A stretch of DNA of 64,000 bases, taken from Cyanobacteriota bacterium erpe_2018_sw_21hr_WHONDRS-SW48-000092_B_bin.40 (GTDB taxonomy: Bacteria; Cyanobacteriota; Vampirovibrionia; Obscuribacterales; Obscuribacteraceae). The notes under the pieces were generated by a model. The model made no database searches. It was not told the origin of the DNA and was given only the letters and a program-made list of their open reading frames with translations. The stretch spans positions 1-64,000 of the forward strand of contig JAUPUU010000176.1 in assembly GCA_030917395.1 (NCBI GenBank), in the 5' to 3' direction. Positions within the stretch are counted from its first letter, which is position 1. Each line of letters opens with the position of its first letter. Position numbers and translations under genes: made by a program. Of the stretch, positions 54,457 to 64,000 are shown piece after piece.

Positions 54457-55302
54457 ATGTTGCACAAAAGAAAAAAACACAGTCTTACCACCCGAATATT
54501 GCCGCTATTGGCAATGGTTGCCCTAATCAGCCAAGGGTTTATTGGGGCAGCGCAAGTTGCTTCAGCCCAATATCGCAAAGCTCCAGCTAGGCCCGCTCAG
54601 GCTGGTGTCTATCCAGAGTATCGCAGTCGCTTTGGCACAATTCACTGGGTGCGCGACCAAATGCCTCTGAAGGTCTACATCTCTCCGGGGCTAACTCTTG
54701 ACAGTATGATGGATCCGAATCTGGGAGTGCCCATTGCCAACACAGATAATCTGGCGGCCTGGCCCAACCTCGTGGCCAATGTGGTCAGCAATCCGGAACA
54801 GTTTCAAGCCCTAAAACGAGCCGAAGGCTATGTTGACGGCCACTATCAGGCAGCCCTAGAAGGGGTCTTGTCGTGGAAGCAATTTGAACGCGAAGGGCTA
54901 TTCTCTTACGAGCTCACTCAAGACCCAGGAGAAGCGGATATCTACGTCTTCTTTACTAATCACTTTGTCACGAAAAGCGGCATGGCCCTCTTTGCCCAAG
55001 ACATTCGCGGCTACACATCAAAAACAAACTTTCCCTATAAAGCAATTCTTGCCGGTGGCCAAGCAGACTTCAAACCAGCGGTCATAGTACTGAGAACTAC
55101 TGATGGACAGGGTCAGCCCATGTCCCTGGGACGCCTCAAAGCTGGCGCCACCCACGAATTTGGTCATGCCCTGGGTATTGAAGGGCACAGTACCAATCCG
55201 GTAGATTTGATGAGCGCCTACTACGGCAGAGGAGTTATCTCACCCAACGACGCAGCAACGATCAGGCACCTCTACCGTTTGACACCAGATTTAATACCAT
55301 AA
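54457..55302 (+). CDS. Secreted matrixin-like zinc metalloprotease (M10-type)
   Basis: Zinc motif ATHEFGHALGIEGHS followed by DLMSAYY Met-turn-like; ORF 54385..55302. Confidence 0.85.
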   Translation: MLHKRKKHSLTTRILPLLAMVALISQGFIGAAQVASAQYRKAPARPAQAGVYPEYRSRFGTIHWVRDQMPLKVYISPGLTLDSMMDPNLGVPIANTDNLAAWPNLVANVVSNPEQFQALKRAEGYVDGHYQAALEGVLSWKQFEREGLFSYELTQDPGEADIYVFFTNHFVTKSGMALFAQDIRGYTSKTNFPYKAILAGGQADFKPAVIVLRTTDGQGQPMSLGRLKAGATHEFGHALGIEGHSTNPVDLMSAYYGRGVISPNDAATIRHLYRLTPDLIP

Positions 55303-55317
55303 GATAGTTAGCTAAAT

Positions 55318-56220
55318 ATGAAAGGCTCTGACGACTATGCAAGCAGAAGACCGAGGCCTCGCCCCTCGGCACCACCGCCTGCGTCCAGCCAAGAGTCGAG
55401 CCAAGAATCCCAACGAGAGTTTTTGCGAGATAACAGCCCGTATAGTAACAGCCGTGGCGAACTTAGCAATACTAGTGCAAACGACGAGTATGCTGACGAG
55501 CAAAGTATAGATGATGATTTTGCCCGGTCCAACAGCAAGTACTCTTCTAACGCACGCAGGCGACCAAGCACAGCCGGACGAAACACGCCCAGCACGAGTA
55601 AAAGCAAAGGCAAAAGTCGGGCAGAAAAAGAAACTGAGAAAAAAGAGAAAGCCAAACGCCTCCGTACTTTGCTAAGCAATCAAGCAATCTGCTTGGTGAT
55701 TATCTTCGCCTTGGTAGCAGGCTTTAACTGGATGGCCACAGACTGCACAGGGGAATACATTACTCAAGACAATGCCCTCGGCTTAGTTAAACTCTCTCTA
55801 GTACGTGAAGCTGGCTATGTCGATGGTGAGCTTTCATACAAAGACACTACTAACCTAGAGATGCAGCCGGGCGACCAGCCCAAAGACCAACAGATAGATC
55901 TAACTTTCGTTGCCGCCGATCCAAAATTAATTAGCCGCGGGCTAATAACTCGAGCACGCTTCATTGGCGCTATCGATGGTTCAATCGCAGAAGGGGCAAT
56001 TGTCGATGCCAAAGGCAGCCACGATGTCAAATTGACCAAAAACGTTGTTGCTTCACTCTTCAAACAACTACAGCATCACACACCTTCAGTGCCTCTACCG
56101 CGGCCACCCAAACTCTTCCAAGTGCCAAATACGCCACCACCAGCGCCACTACCAAACGAAACAGACTCAACCAAGCCCTTTACATACGGCGGTACTTCAG
56201 CACCGTCTAAAGCACCTTAG
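55318..56220 (+). CDS. Hypothetical membrane protein with disordered N-terminus
   Basis: 300 aa; low-complexity N-terminus, TM ICLVIIFALVAGFNWMA, Pro-rich tail. Confidence 0.7.
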   Translation: MKGSDDYASRRPRPRPSAPPPASSQESSQESQREFLRDNSPYSNSRGELSNTSANDEYADEQSIDDDFARSNSKYSSNARRRPSTAGRNTPSTSKSKGKSRAEKETEKKEKAKRLRTLLSNQAICLVIIFALVAGFNWMATDCTGEYITQDNALGLVKLSLVREAGYVDGELSYKDTTNLEMQPGDQPKDQQIDLTFVAADPKLISRGLITRARFIGAIDGSIAEGAIVDAKGSHDVKLTKNVVASLFKQLQHHTPSVPLPRPPKLFQVPNTPPPAPLPNETDSTKPFTYGGTSAPSKAP

Positions 56221-57203
56221 CCCTGGCCTTTAACAGCAGCAAAACTCTGCACGGCATCACTACCCAAAAATCCAGCGCGCTCATGGCTGAGTTCGATCAC
56301 CGTGGCAGCCGGTGGACAGAACAACCTGATATTGCTGCGCGGATCGGCACCCAGCCCCCGTGATATATGAATTTTGGTACCACCAACATCAAGCATGCCC
56401 GATGCGTTTTGGCGCGGCAATTCAGAATCGGTAATGATCGCTCCAAGACCAGGCAAGCGCACCTGTCCACCATGGGTATGGCCACCAAAGGCCAAGTGCA
56501 ATCCTGCCCGTGAGAGCATTTCTAGCTGCCTTGGCAAATGGAAAAGACCTAGTTTCAAAGCTCCAGCTGGTGCAGCCTGCATCAGTTTTTCTAATTCGGC
56601 TTCTTTGATACCAGGATAGTCAATGCCAGCGATAAATAGATTTTCGCTAGCGATATAGTGAGACTGGTTAACCAGTACTTTAAAACCACCGGCCTCCAGG
56701 GCAATACGATGTGGCTCGACATTATTACGCTGCGCCGGATGGCGATGCTGGCGGAATATCCGCCCTAGAGTTTTGTTATAAATCGAATAATCATAATAAT
56801 CATGATTGCCAAAAACAGCATAGGCACCCAAGCGGGGCTGGCGCGAAAGCAATTTAGGACCGTATTTCAAGCCATCAAGAAATTCGAAGACATCGCCAGT
56901 GAGCACGACCAAATCATAATCTTGATCAGTGATAGTGCGAATGAATTCAACTTTCTCATCATCATTGCCGGACAAATGCAAATCAGAAAGATGCAAAATT
57001 TTCAGAGATTGATGACTGACAATAGCACTGCCAGTAGTATCAGACTTTGTCTGCACACCGATACGCTCAAGGCGATAGCGTCTAGTCTCAACTCTGGTGC
57101 CATAGTAAAAGAGCCCCAGACCCAAAGTGGCCAGAGAGAGACCAGCTAGACCGAGGTAGAGCTTGTAGCGCCCGCTATTGTCAGCCTTAGACACTTTAGA
57201 CAA
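56217..57203 (-). CDS. Metallophosphoesterase (YkuE-like)
   Basis: KILHLSDLHLSGND, LVVLTGDVFEF, AVFGNHDYYDY, FGGHTHGGQVRLPGLG. Confidence 0.93.
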   Translation of the reverse strand: MSKVSKADNSGRYKLYLGLAGLSLATLGLGLFYYGTRVETRRYRLERIGVQTKSDTTGSAIVSHQSLKILHLSDLHLSGNDDEKVEFIRTITDQDYDLVVLTGDVFEFLDGLKYGPKLLSRQPRLGAYAVFGNHDYYDYSIYNKTLGRIFRQHRHPAQRNNVEPHRIALEAGGFKVLVNQSHYIASENLFIAGIDYPGIKEAELEKLMQAAPAGALKLGLFHLPRQLEMLSRAGLHLAFGGHTHGGQVRLPGLGAIITDSELPRQNASGMLDVGGTKIHISRGLGADPRSNIRLFCPPAATVIELSHERAGFLGSDAVQSFAAVKGQG

Positions 57204-58032
57204 ACTCTTCCACCACGTGATAGCGATCAGAGGGTTTATTACCAGGCACAGCGGTAGGGCGCGGCGCCGAATCAGGCGCAGTTAAGGTATTAGCCAGCCA
57301 GCGGAAAGGAAAAGCAATACCCACCATGATTAGACTGCTGACAAAGTCATAAATCAGGGGATACCAGCTCATATTACGGGCATGCTGAAAGACCCAGGGC
57401 TGCCAGGCAAGAGATGCCCGATTGCCATCAAGCAGATAAGAAACTAGACAACTGCCTAACAGATAAAAGATACCGGAGAGGTGTACGACGATCAGGCCAG
57501 CAATAACCGACATCAGCTGACTGACACTGGTGCGCTTTCCGCGGGTAATCATTCCCACCACAGCGGAGGCCGGAATTAGGGCCAACAGGTAGCCGAAACC
57601 AGGCTCAAGATAGTAACCGACACCGCCACCAGAGGCAAAGGCGTGAATGCCGAGAAATGGCCCCACAACTCCAAGGGCAATGAAGGTAGCACAGGCGGCA
57701 GCCCCAAGCATTGGCCCTAGAACATAGCCAACAAAAACTGCAGCTGCAGCTAATGGCATATAGAAAGTCTTGCGCACTGGGTTTGTCGGAGCCTTAAGCA
57801 GCGGCACATAGGCTTCTACTTTGCTCTGATAACGCTCAGGTACGATGTTGAAGGCATAGCGAATTTGGTTTTCAGCAAAGCTTGTGAAATTGCGCTTAGT
57901 GGCAATAGGCACTTCAAAAGAGGTAAAGGAAGCGAGGAAGAGTAAGAGCACTCCAAGCAAGGTGAGTACGGTCTGGCCCAAAAGTGACCGGCGTCTTGTG
58001 CGCGGCGATATATCCTGGGCAACTAAACGCAA
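57196..58032 (-). CDS. BioY-like membrane protein (biotin ECF transporter S component), tentative
   Basis: Multi-TM; FVGYVLGPMLGAAACATFIALGVVGPFLGIHAFASGGGVGYYLEPGFGYLLALIPAS resembles BioY. Confidence 0.65.
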   Translation of the reverse strand: MRLVAQDISPRTRRRSLLGQTVLTLLGVLLLFLASFTSFEVPIATKRNFTSFAENQIRYAFNIVPERYQSKVEAYVPLLKAPTNPVRKTFYMPLAAAAVFVGYVLGPMLGAAACATFIALGVVGPFLGIHAFASGGGVGYYLEPGFGYLLALIPASAVVGMITRGKRTSVSQLMSVIAGLIVVHLSGIFYLLGSCLVSYLLDGNRASLAWQPWVFQHARNMSWYPLIYDFVSSLIMVGIAFPFRWLANTLTAPDSAPRPTAVPGNKPSDRYHVVEEFV

Positions 58033-58145
58033 TTTTCCACCTCATCTGAACCGCTCTATTTTCGTTCGCCGCCTTATGACAAGTCAAGCCCTGCTATATC
58101 CAGAGCATGCATAGAAGTCATGTCTTTTTCGCAATACTTTCAGGT

Positions 58146-58763
58146 TTAAGCAAAATTCGTATCGGTTACAGTCAAAGCAGGCGGGATAAAGAGCTCGTCA
58201 AGAGACTCAGGACTGAAACTAAAACCTGGTATTAACGAACTAACATCTCTTTCTTTCACCCGTTTCTTAAATAAAGTGAGGAAATCTGGTGAGGAGAGTC
58301 TATCAGTCCAGAGCACAAGAGCGTCTTCGCCATTATCTTGATAGTAATTGCGCCGCACGCCAAGGCTGCGGAAACTATATTTGCCATACAAACGTTGGGC
58401 TGACTCATTTGATACTCGTACTTCTAAGGTGATCCAGTCAGCTCCAACTCTGCGCGCTTGAATGATGTCGTTAACCAATAGACGCTCACCAACATGCAGG
58501 CGACGGAAGTCTGGATGCACAGCCAGAGTAGTAATGTGAGCTTCTTCGCCAATCAACCAGAAACCGGAATAGCCCAAGATTCTTTTGTCCTGGCAATCGC
58601 GCGCGGCAAAATAGTGACCAGTAGAATTTGTTAGCTCATTAGTAAAAGATTGGCGCGACCAATGATGAGAGCCGAAAGCCACGGGTTCAATTTCCATGAC
58701 TTGCTCAAGATCGCTCAGAGTTAGAGCGCTTATCTCAACTAGATTCGACTTTTTCGATGGCAT
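58146..58763 (-). CDS. rimI: Ribosomal-protein-alanine N-acetyltransferase
   Basis: GNAT fold; HITTLAVHPDFRRLHVGERLL, ITLEVRVSNESAQRLYGKYSFRSLGVRRNYY; adjacent to tsaB. Confidence 0.88.
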   Translation of the reverse strand: MPSKKSNLVEISALTLSDLEQVMEIEPVAFGSHHWSRQSFTNELTNSTGHYFAARDCQDKRILGYSGFWLIGEEAHITTLAVHPDFRRLHVGERLLVNDIIQARRVGADWITLEVRVSNESAQRLYGKYSFRSLGVRRNYYQDNGEDALVLWTDRLSSPDFLTLFKKRVKERDVSSLIPGFSFSPESLDELFIPPALTVTDTNFA

Positions 58764-59601
58764 CGCCGTTTTTCAGTGTCACAGATGCACCCCGCAAATA
58801 AAGCGGCTCGGTCAGCCGATAATGAAATGCAGAAGCGCCCAATCCTTTCAAAGATACTCGAAGCCAAGCCATTTTAGCTTGTAATGAAGCAATATTATTA
58901 ACGACAGCGCTTAATTGCGCCCGCCAAACAGGCTCAACTTCACTTGGCAGAGCCAACAGCTTAGCCATAACAGCCGGGTCGACATGCCAGAGCGGGCAGA
59001 GAGGCAACTTCTCTGACAGACTCTCATAAGTTAGGTAAACCGGCTCTTGCACAGCCACTAAGTCAAAGTAGGCAAAAATCGGCTCGGGGCGATAGACGGC
59101 AAGATAGCAATGGCTGCGGGAGGCCGCTTTGATCACACCAAAGCGTTGCTGCGAAACTTCCCCTGCCGTCAAACCATGTGATTGCTCAAGCAAATCGAAG
59201 CAGGCAACTTCAAGAGAGTTCAAACCAATCAGCGGCAAATTGAGAGCCTGTGCCAGAGTACGAGCGGTGGTAATGGCTACGCGGATGCCAGTGAAACCAC
59301 CAGGACCGATGCCCACAGCAATGGCACCAATATCAAACTTGCTTAATTGCTTCTCGCTCAGCAGCCTATCTATTGTTGGAATTAAGAGACTGACTGACTC
59401 CTGGCGATTGGCTTTTTTGGCACCAATCATATTGCCACTAAGTGGCAAACGGGGATCGTCCACAGCGAGCTCAGCAAAATCAATGCGCTCACTGGCTAGC
59501 AGTTCGCCCTGAGGCTGCGAGGAAGCTCGTTCTAAAGAGTCGCCTTCAAACAGAGCGACTGTTAATTCACGCCCACTCGTATCAAAGGAAAGAAAGAGCA
59601 T
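58735..59601 (-). CDS. tsaB: tRNA threonylcarbamoyladenosine biosynthesis protein TsaB
   Basis: LFLSFDTSGRELTVALFE, IDRLLSEKQLSKFDIGAIAVGIGPGGFTGIRVAITTARTLAQALNLPLIGLNSLE. Confidence 0.92.
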   Translation of the reverse strand: MLFLSFDTSGRELTVALFEGDSLERASSQPQGELLASERIDFAELAVDDPRLPLSGNMIGAKKANRQESVSLLIPTIDRLLSEKQLSKFDIGAIAVGIGPGGFTGIRVAITTARTLAQALNLPLIGLNSLEVACFDLLEQSHGLTAGEVSQQRFGVIKAASRSHCYLAVYRPEPIFAYFDLVAVQEPVYLTYESLSEKLPLCPLWHVDPAVMAKLLALPSEVEPVWRAQLSAVVNNIASLQAKMAWLRVSLKGLGASAFHYRLTEPLYLRGASVTLKNGDAIEKVESS

Positions 59602-62600
59602 TATTTTTCTTTCTTCTGCTCGTCATCACTTGAATCTGAAGATTCAGCGCCGCTTGGACTATCCTCGCCTACGACCGGACCTTCAACTTGTTCTTCAACT
59701 TGTCCATCAGTTTGACCCTCTGGAATCTCACCACTTAGCAAGTCGTTGACGCCCTGGGCCCCAAGCAACGCCTCCAGATCTTCAATACTGATAAAGCCAT
59801 TTTCGCCATCAGGATTTATGCCTTGAGCTTCTTGTACTTGCTTGATGATATTGATCAAGTCTTCAGGAGTCATGCCGTCAGGCAAGTTCTCAAAAGTAAG
59901 ATTGTCGAGATCATCAACATCTACCGATTGCGGTTGCGCCCGGAAGAGCTGCTGAATTGACTCAGCCTGGATGCTGCGCAGAAGTTGATTGAACATATTG
60001 AAGGCTTCGCGCTTATATTCTTGCAGCGGATCTTTTTGACCATAGGCTCTGAGCTGAATACCTTCGCGCAGCAAGTCAATGTTGTGCAAGTAATCAACCC
60101 ACTTGCTATCAATGTTGTGCAGCAAGACCTGACGCTCAAATTCGCGCATATCTTCAGTGCCAATATGCTCTTCGCGCACCTTATAAGCTAGCTCTACATC
60201 TTCCCAAAGCTTCTGTCTCAAGTCTTCATAGGCAAGACCCTTAAGCTCTTCCACTTTGACCTCAGCCAACATTGGAATATCAACAGCGAGGTTGCGCAAC
60301 ACTTCTGGAAGCTGCTCGTCGTCCCACATATCGCTAGAAGAGTCTGGATCGATTTGAGCTTCGAGAATCAAGTCTAAGTGTTCGCGCAGCATATCGAGCA
60401 TGCCCATTTTCAGGTCAGCTTTCTCTAAGATACGACGACGTTCGCGGTAAATAACTTCACGCTGAGTATTGAGCACATCGTCGTATTGCAATACGTGTTT
60501 TCTGGTGTCGAAGTGATGGGCTTCAACTTTCTTCTGGGCATTTTCAATAGACTTACTGACCATGCCAGATTCAATCGGCATATCTTCATCGGCCTTGATC
60601 ATGTCCATCAAGCGCGATATGGCAGCTCCGCCAAAAATACGCATCAGTTGATCTTCGAGAGACAAGAAGAAACGAGTAGTTCCGGGGTCGCCCTGACGGC
60701 CAGCCCGACCTCGCAACTGGTTATCGATCCTTCGAGCTTCGTGCCTCTCTGTACCAATAATGTGCAAACCACCAACAGCAATAACTTCATCGTGCTCTTT
60801 ATCGGTTTGCTCTTTCATTTTCGGGGTCAATTCTTTGACCTTAGCCTCATAAAGAGCCAGTCTTTCTGGGTCGTTATGCAACTCTTCTTGATCAGGAAAC
60901 TCTTTGAGCAGTTTTTCCTTAGCGAGATATTCGGCGTTACCACCGAGCAAAATGTCGGTACCACGACCGGCCATGTTGGTAGCTACCACTACCGCACCCT
61001 TACGACCAGCCTGAGCAACAATCATCGCTTCTTTAGCGTGTTGTTTAGCGTTCAGTACATGGTGATCAATGCCCTTGCGAATAGCTGCCACTACTTTAGC
61101 GGTGCGCATCATTGAAAACAGCCGCTCAGCCAATTCCTCTTCTTTAGGAAACTCACTTTCGGCCTTTTTTACAAGCTCTTGCAGTTTGTCAATGTCGATT
61201 TGACCGGGGCGCTCAAAGACTTTGCGCAGGCCTTCGATGGTCTCACCACTGAGGTTGCGAGCCTTCATGTGAGTATCAATGTTTTTGATTTTCCAGATCA
61301 AATACTCGCCCATTTTCTGGGGCTTGCTCAAGAGCTCGTCTATTAGTTCTGACTTTTCAATCGAAACAGTACCAACAAGAACAGGACGCCCCAACTGGTG
61401 CATGTCCACAATTTCTTCTACAACGGCGATGTATTTCATGCGCTCGTTTTTGTAGATGATATCGGGATAGTCAATACGCTGGTTGCCACGGTTGGTGGGA
61501 ATGGCCACCACATCAAGGTTGTAAATTTTAGAGAATTCAGAGGCTTCAGTCATAGCCGTACCGGTCATACCAGCCAGCTTAGGATAAAGCCTGAACAAGT
61601 TTTGATAGGTGATCGAAGCGTAGGTCATGGTCTCTTCTTGAATCGGCACACGCTCTTTCGCTTCAATGGCCTGGTGCAGACCATCGCTCCAACGGCGACC
61701 TTGCATCATACGGCCAGTAAATTCGTCAACGATACAAATCTCAGGCTTGCCTTCTTCGTCTGGATGAATAACATACTCAGTATCGATGCGATAAAGCTCT
61801 TTGGCCCGCAAGGCTTGCACTAAGTGGTGCGAATAGTTATGGTGCATATCGAAGAGGTCAGCGACATCAAGCATTTTCTCAGCATTGATGATGCCTTGCT
61901 CGGTCAAAAGAACGTTGCGTTGTTTCTCATCAACCCAGTAGTCGCACTCTTCATCGTCTTTATCTTTGCCACGCTCAAGCAGAGGGGCCAATTGCGACAT
62001 GCGCACATAAAGGTCGGTGTGTGAATCGCGAGGGAAGCCCGAAATAATCAATGGCGTTCTGGCTTCGTCAATTAGGATGTTATCGACTTCGTCGACGATG
62101 GCAAAGTAATAGGGACGCTGCACTAGCTCATCGAGCGACTTGCGCATATTGTCGCGCAGATAGTCAAAGCCAAATTCATGGTTGGTACCATAGGTGATAT
62201 CAGCACGATAAGCTTGATATTTTTCGTGGTCAGGCTGGTGCGAATAAACCAGACCAGTGGTAAGACCAAGGAAGTTATAGAGGCGGCCCATCCACTCAGA
62301 ATCTCGGCGAGCCAGGTAATCGTTGACAGTAACAACGTGAACACCACGACCGGCTAGAGCATTGAGGTAGGTCGGTAAGGTAGCAACCAGGGTTTTACCT
62401 TCACCGGTGCGCATTTCAGCAATTTTGTTAAAGTGCAGAGCTGCACCACCCATAAACTGTACGTCGAAGTGACGCATTCCTAGAACGCGCTTACCAGCTT
62501 CGCGACAAACAGCAAATGCCTCAGGCAAAATTTCTTCTAGAACATGGGCCAGCACAATGTCTTTCTTCGTGCGCATCTGCCCCGGCATTTTCGGGGTCTC

Positions 62601-62828
62601 GTCAGGAATGAGCTTAGCGTCTTCAACGTCTTTAAGAGCGTTGGCGATTTTGGCCTTAAACTCAGCGGTTTTACCTTGCAGCTCTTCATCGGTAAGCTTC
62701 TGCATGGCAGCATCAAAAGAATTGGCCTTATCGACATAAGGTTGGAGATGCTGTACACGCTTTTCGTTGGTATCTCCGAACAATTGCTTGAGAAAACCTT
62801 TTGCCTTCTCTTCCAGAACGTCCAACAT
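59601..62828 (-). CDS. secA: Preprotein translocase ATPase SecA
   Basis: 1075 aa; MRTGEGKTLVATLPTYLNAL, VDEVDNILIDEARTPLIISG, NMAGRGTDILLGGN, RIDNQLRGRAGRQGDPG. Confidence 0.98.
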   Translation of the reverse strand: MLDVLEEKAKGFLKQLFGDTNEKRVQHLQPYVDKANSFDAAMQKLTDEELQGKTAEFKAKIANALKDVEDAKLIPDETPKMPGQMRTKKDIVLAHVLEEILPEAFAVCREAGKRVLGMRHFDVQFMGGAALHFNKIAEMRTGEGKTLVATLPTYLNALAGRGVHVVTVNDYLARRDSEWMGRLYNFLGLTTGLVYSHQPDHEKYQAYRADITYGTNHEFGFDYLRDNMRKSLDELVQRPYYFAIVDEVDNILIDEARTPLIISGFPRDSHTDLYVRMSQLAPLLERGKDKDDEECDYWVDEKQRNVLLTEQGIINAEKMLDVADLFDMHHNYSHHLVQALRAKELYRIDTEYVIHPDEEGKPEICIVDEFTGRMMQGRRWSDGLHQAIEAKERVPIQEETMTYASITYQNLFRLYPKLAGMTGTAMTEASEFSKIYNLDVVAIPTNRGNQRIDYPDIIYKNERMKYIAVVEEIVDMHQLGRPVLVGTVSIEKSELIDELLSKPQKMGEYLIWKIKNIDTHMKARNLSGETIEGLRKVFERPGQIDIDKLQELVKKAESEFPKEEELAERLFSMMRTAKVVAAIRKGIDHHVLNAKQHAKEAMIVAQAGRKGAVVVATNMAGRGTDILLGGNAEYLAKEKLLKEFPDQEELHNDPERLALYEAKVKELTPKMKEQTDKEHDEVIAVGGLHIIGTERHEARRIDNQLRGRAGRQGDPGTTRFFLSLEDQLMRIFGGAAISRLMDMIKADEDMPIESGMVSKSIENAQKKVEAHHFDTRKHVLQYDDVLNTQREVIYRERRRILEKADLKMGMLDMLREHLDLILEAQIDPDSSSDMWDDEQLPEVLRNLAVDIPMLAEVKVEELKGLAYEDLRQKLWEDVELAYKVREEHIGTEDMREFERQVLLHNIDSKWVDYLHNIDLLREGIQLRAYGQKDPLQEYKREAFNMFNQLLRSIQAESIQQLFRAQPQSVDVDDLDNLTFENLPDGMTPEDLINIIKQVQEAQGINPDGENGFISIEDLEALLGAQGVNDLLSGEIPEGQTDGQVEEQVEGPVVGEDSPSGAESSDSSDDEQKKEK

Positions 62829-63041
62829 CAGCTAAATCTCCCACCAATAGAATGCATCACGGCGTATCTTACCGCGCAAACTCTTGCGGCGCCGTCAGTA
62901 CCACGGCTATTTTAACATCTTGCAGTATCCCTCTTGGGAAGCAGCCAGAGACAGCGACGCCTGCTATCATTGGCTCGTCAAGGGCGCCAAACGGCACCGA
63001 GGCTAGATATGAACAAAACTGAATATCATGGACAACAACAA

Positions 63042-64000
63042 TGAACGAGTCGAAGCCAAGCACTGATACGAACGAGCAGCCGAAGAAAGCGCTCTCAGGC
63101 CTTTCTCTGGAAGAACTGACTAAATTTGTCAAAGAGCAGGGGCTGCCAGCCTTCAGAGCTAAACAAATTCACACCTGGATTTATGTCAAATATGCAAACT
63201 CTTTTGACGAGATGACAGATCTCTCAGTTGAGTTGCGAGAAAAGCTTAATCAAGTGGCCCAAGTGCCTTTGCTCAAAATTGCCCACCTCGAAGTAAGTAG
63301 AGACGGCACCCGCAAATATCTATTTGAGCTACCAGATGGCAAGTTAGTCGAATCGGTACTAATGACTTTTCAAGACCGCCCCAGCCTATCAGCCTGCGTC
63401 TCCTCACAAGTAGGTTGCGCTGTCGGTTGTACATTCTGCGCCACGGGTTATTTGGGCTTCAAGCGCAATTTGACCAGTCAAGAAATTGTTGACCAGGCCA
63501 TGTCGATTCAGCGCGAATCAGGCCAACGCATTGCTAACATCGTATATATGGGACAGGGCGAGCCCCTGCTCAACACTGAAGAAGTAATTGCCTCTATTCA
63601 TGTGGTCAATCAATCAGTAGGAATTGGTGCTCGCCACATAACAGTATCGACCTCTGGCGTAGTGCCTGGCATCAGGCGGCTGGCTCAAGAGAACCTACCG
63701 GTTACTTTGGCCCTATCACTGCATGCCCCTGATGCTTACACCCGCGAAGAGATTGTGCCAATTACCAAGAAATGGCCTATCAACGAAGTGATGGCCTCAG
63801 TGCGCGACTACTACAAAACCACAAAACGACGCGTGACCATCGAGTATGTATTGCTTGAAGGAGTGAACGACTCAGTGGAACAGGCCAATCAGCTAGCCGA
63901 ACTAGTGAAAGATCTGCACTGCAATATCAATTTAATTCCCTTCAATCCCACTAAAAATAACGAAGGCGAAATCATGTACGGTCGCCCCGAAATGCAGGTA
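63042..64000 (+). CDS. rlmN: Dual-specificity 23S rRNA/tRNA adenine-C2 methyltransferase RlmN, C-terminus cut by window end
   Basis: Own translation from ATG 63042: ...LPAFRAKQIHTWIY..., radical-SAM CTFCATGYLGFKRNLTSQEI, IVYMGQGEPLLN; no stop before window end. Confidence 0.95.

Noticed and set aside
60486-61115. 209-aa plus ORF opposite secA
   Set aside because: Antisense frame within a highly conserved secA coding region; no independent support.
61398-61823. 141-aa plus ORF opposite secA
   Set aside because: Same reason: antisense shadow of secA.

Overview
The 64 kb window is gene-dense bacterial chromosome, about 45 confident or probable CDSs on both strands with no prophage, CRISPR array, rRNA operon or intact IS element seen. 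Recognisable content: class I ribonucleotide reductase nrdA-nrdB, recJ, apt, birA, coaX, glmU, secA, tsaB, rimI, rlmN (cut by the window end), a sirtuin, an OmpR-type response regulator, a GAF/GGDEF/HD-GYP-like protein, a TolC-family protein, an oligopeptide-type ABC importer with two tandem binding proteins, PucR/PotA/PotD-like genes, two toxin-antitoxin loci (one with a nonsense-disrupted putative toxin) and tRNA-Ala(GGC). The two edge genes (VWA protein at 1..1199 and rlmN from 63042) are absent from the ORF track because they are truncated. The most interesting material is non-coding. The nrdAB leader holds a clear cobalamin riboswitch with a matching antiterminator/terminator pair. Immediately upstream lies a second, unrecognised structured RNA (13-bp closing helix, two internal hairpins, its own terminator and a possible antiterminator), which could form a tandem riboswitch-like leader. 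Other candidates are a promoter-leader-terminator element at about 34187-34411, a possible small RNA at about 54150-54300, a heptanucleotide repeat, a 12-bp repeat array and a perfect 22-bp hairpin. The source organism cannot be named from sequence alone; a non-photosynthetic relative of Cyanobacteria (Vampirovibrionia/Obscuribacterales-like) is only a guess. All structures were found by eye; no folding or database search was run.
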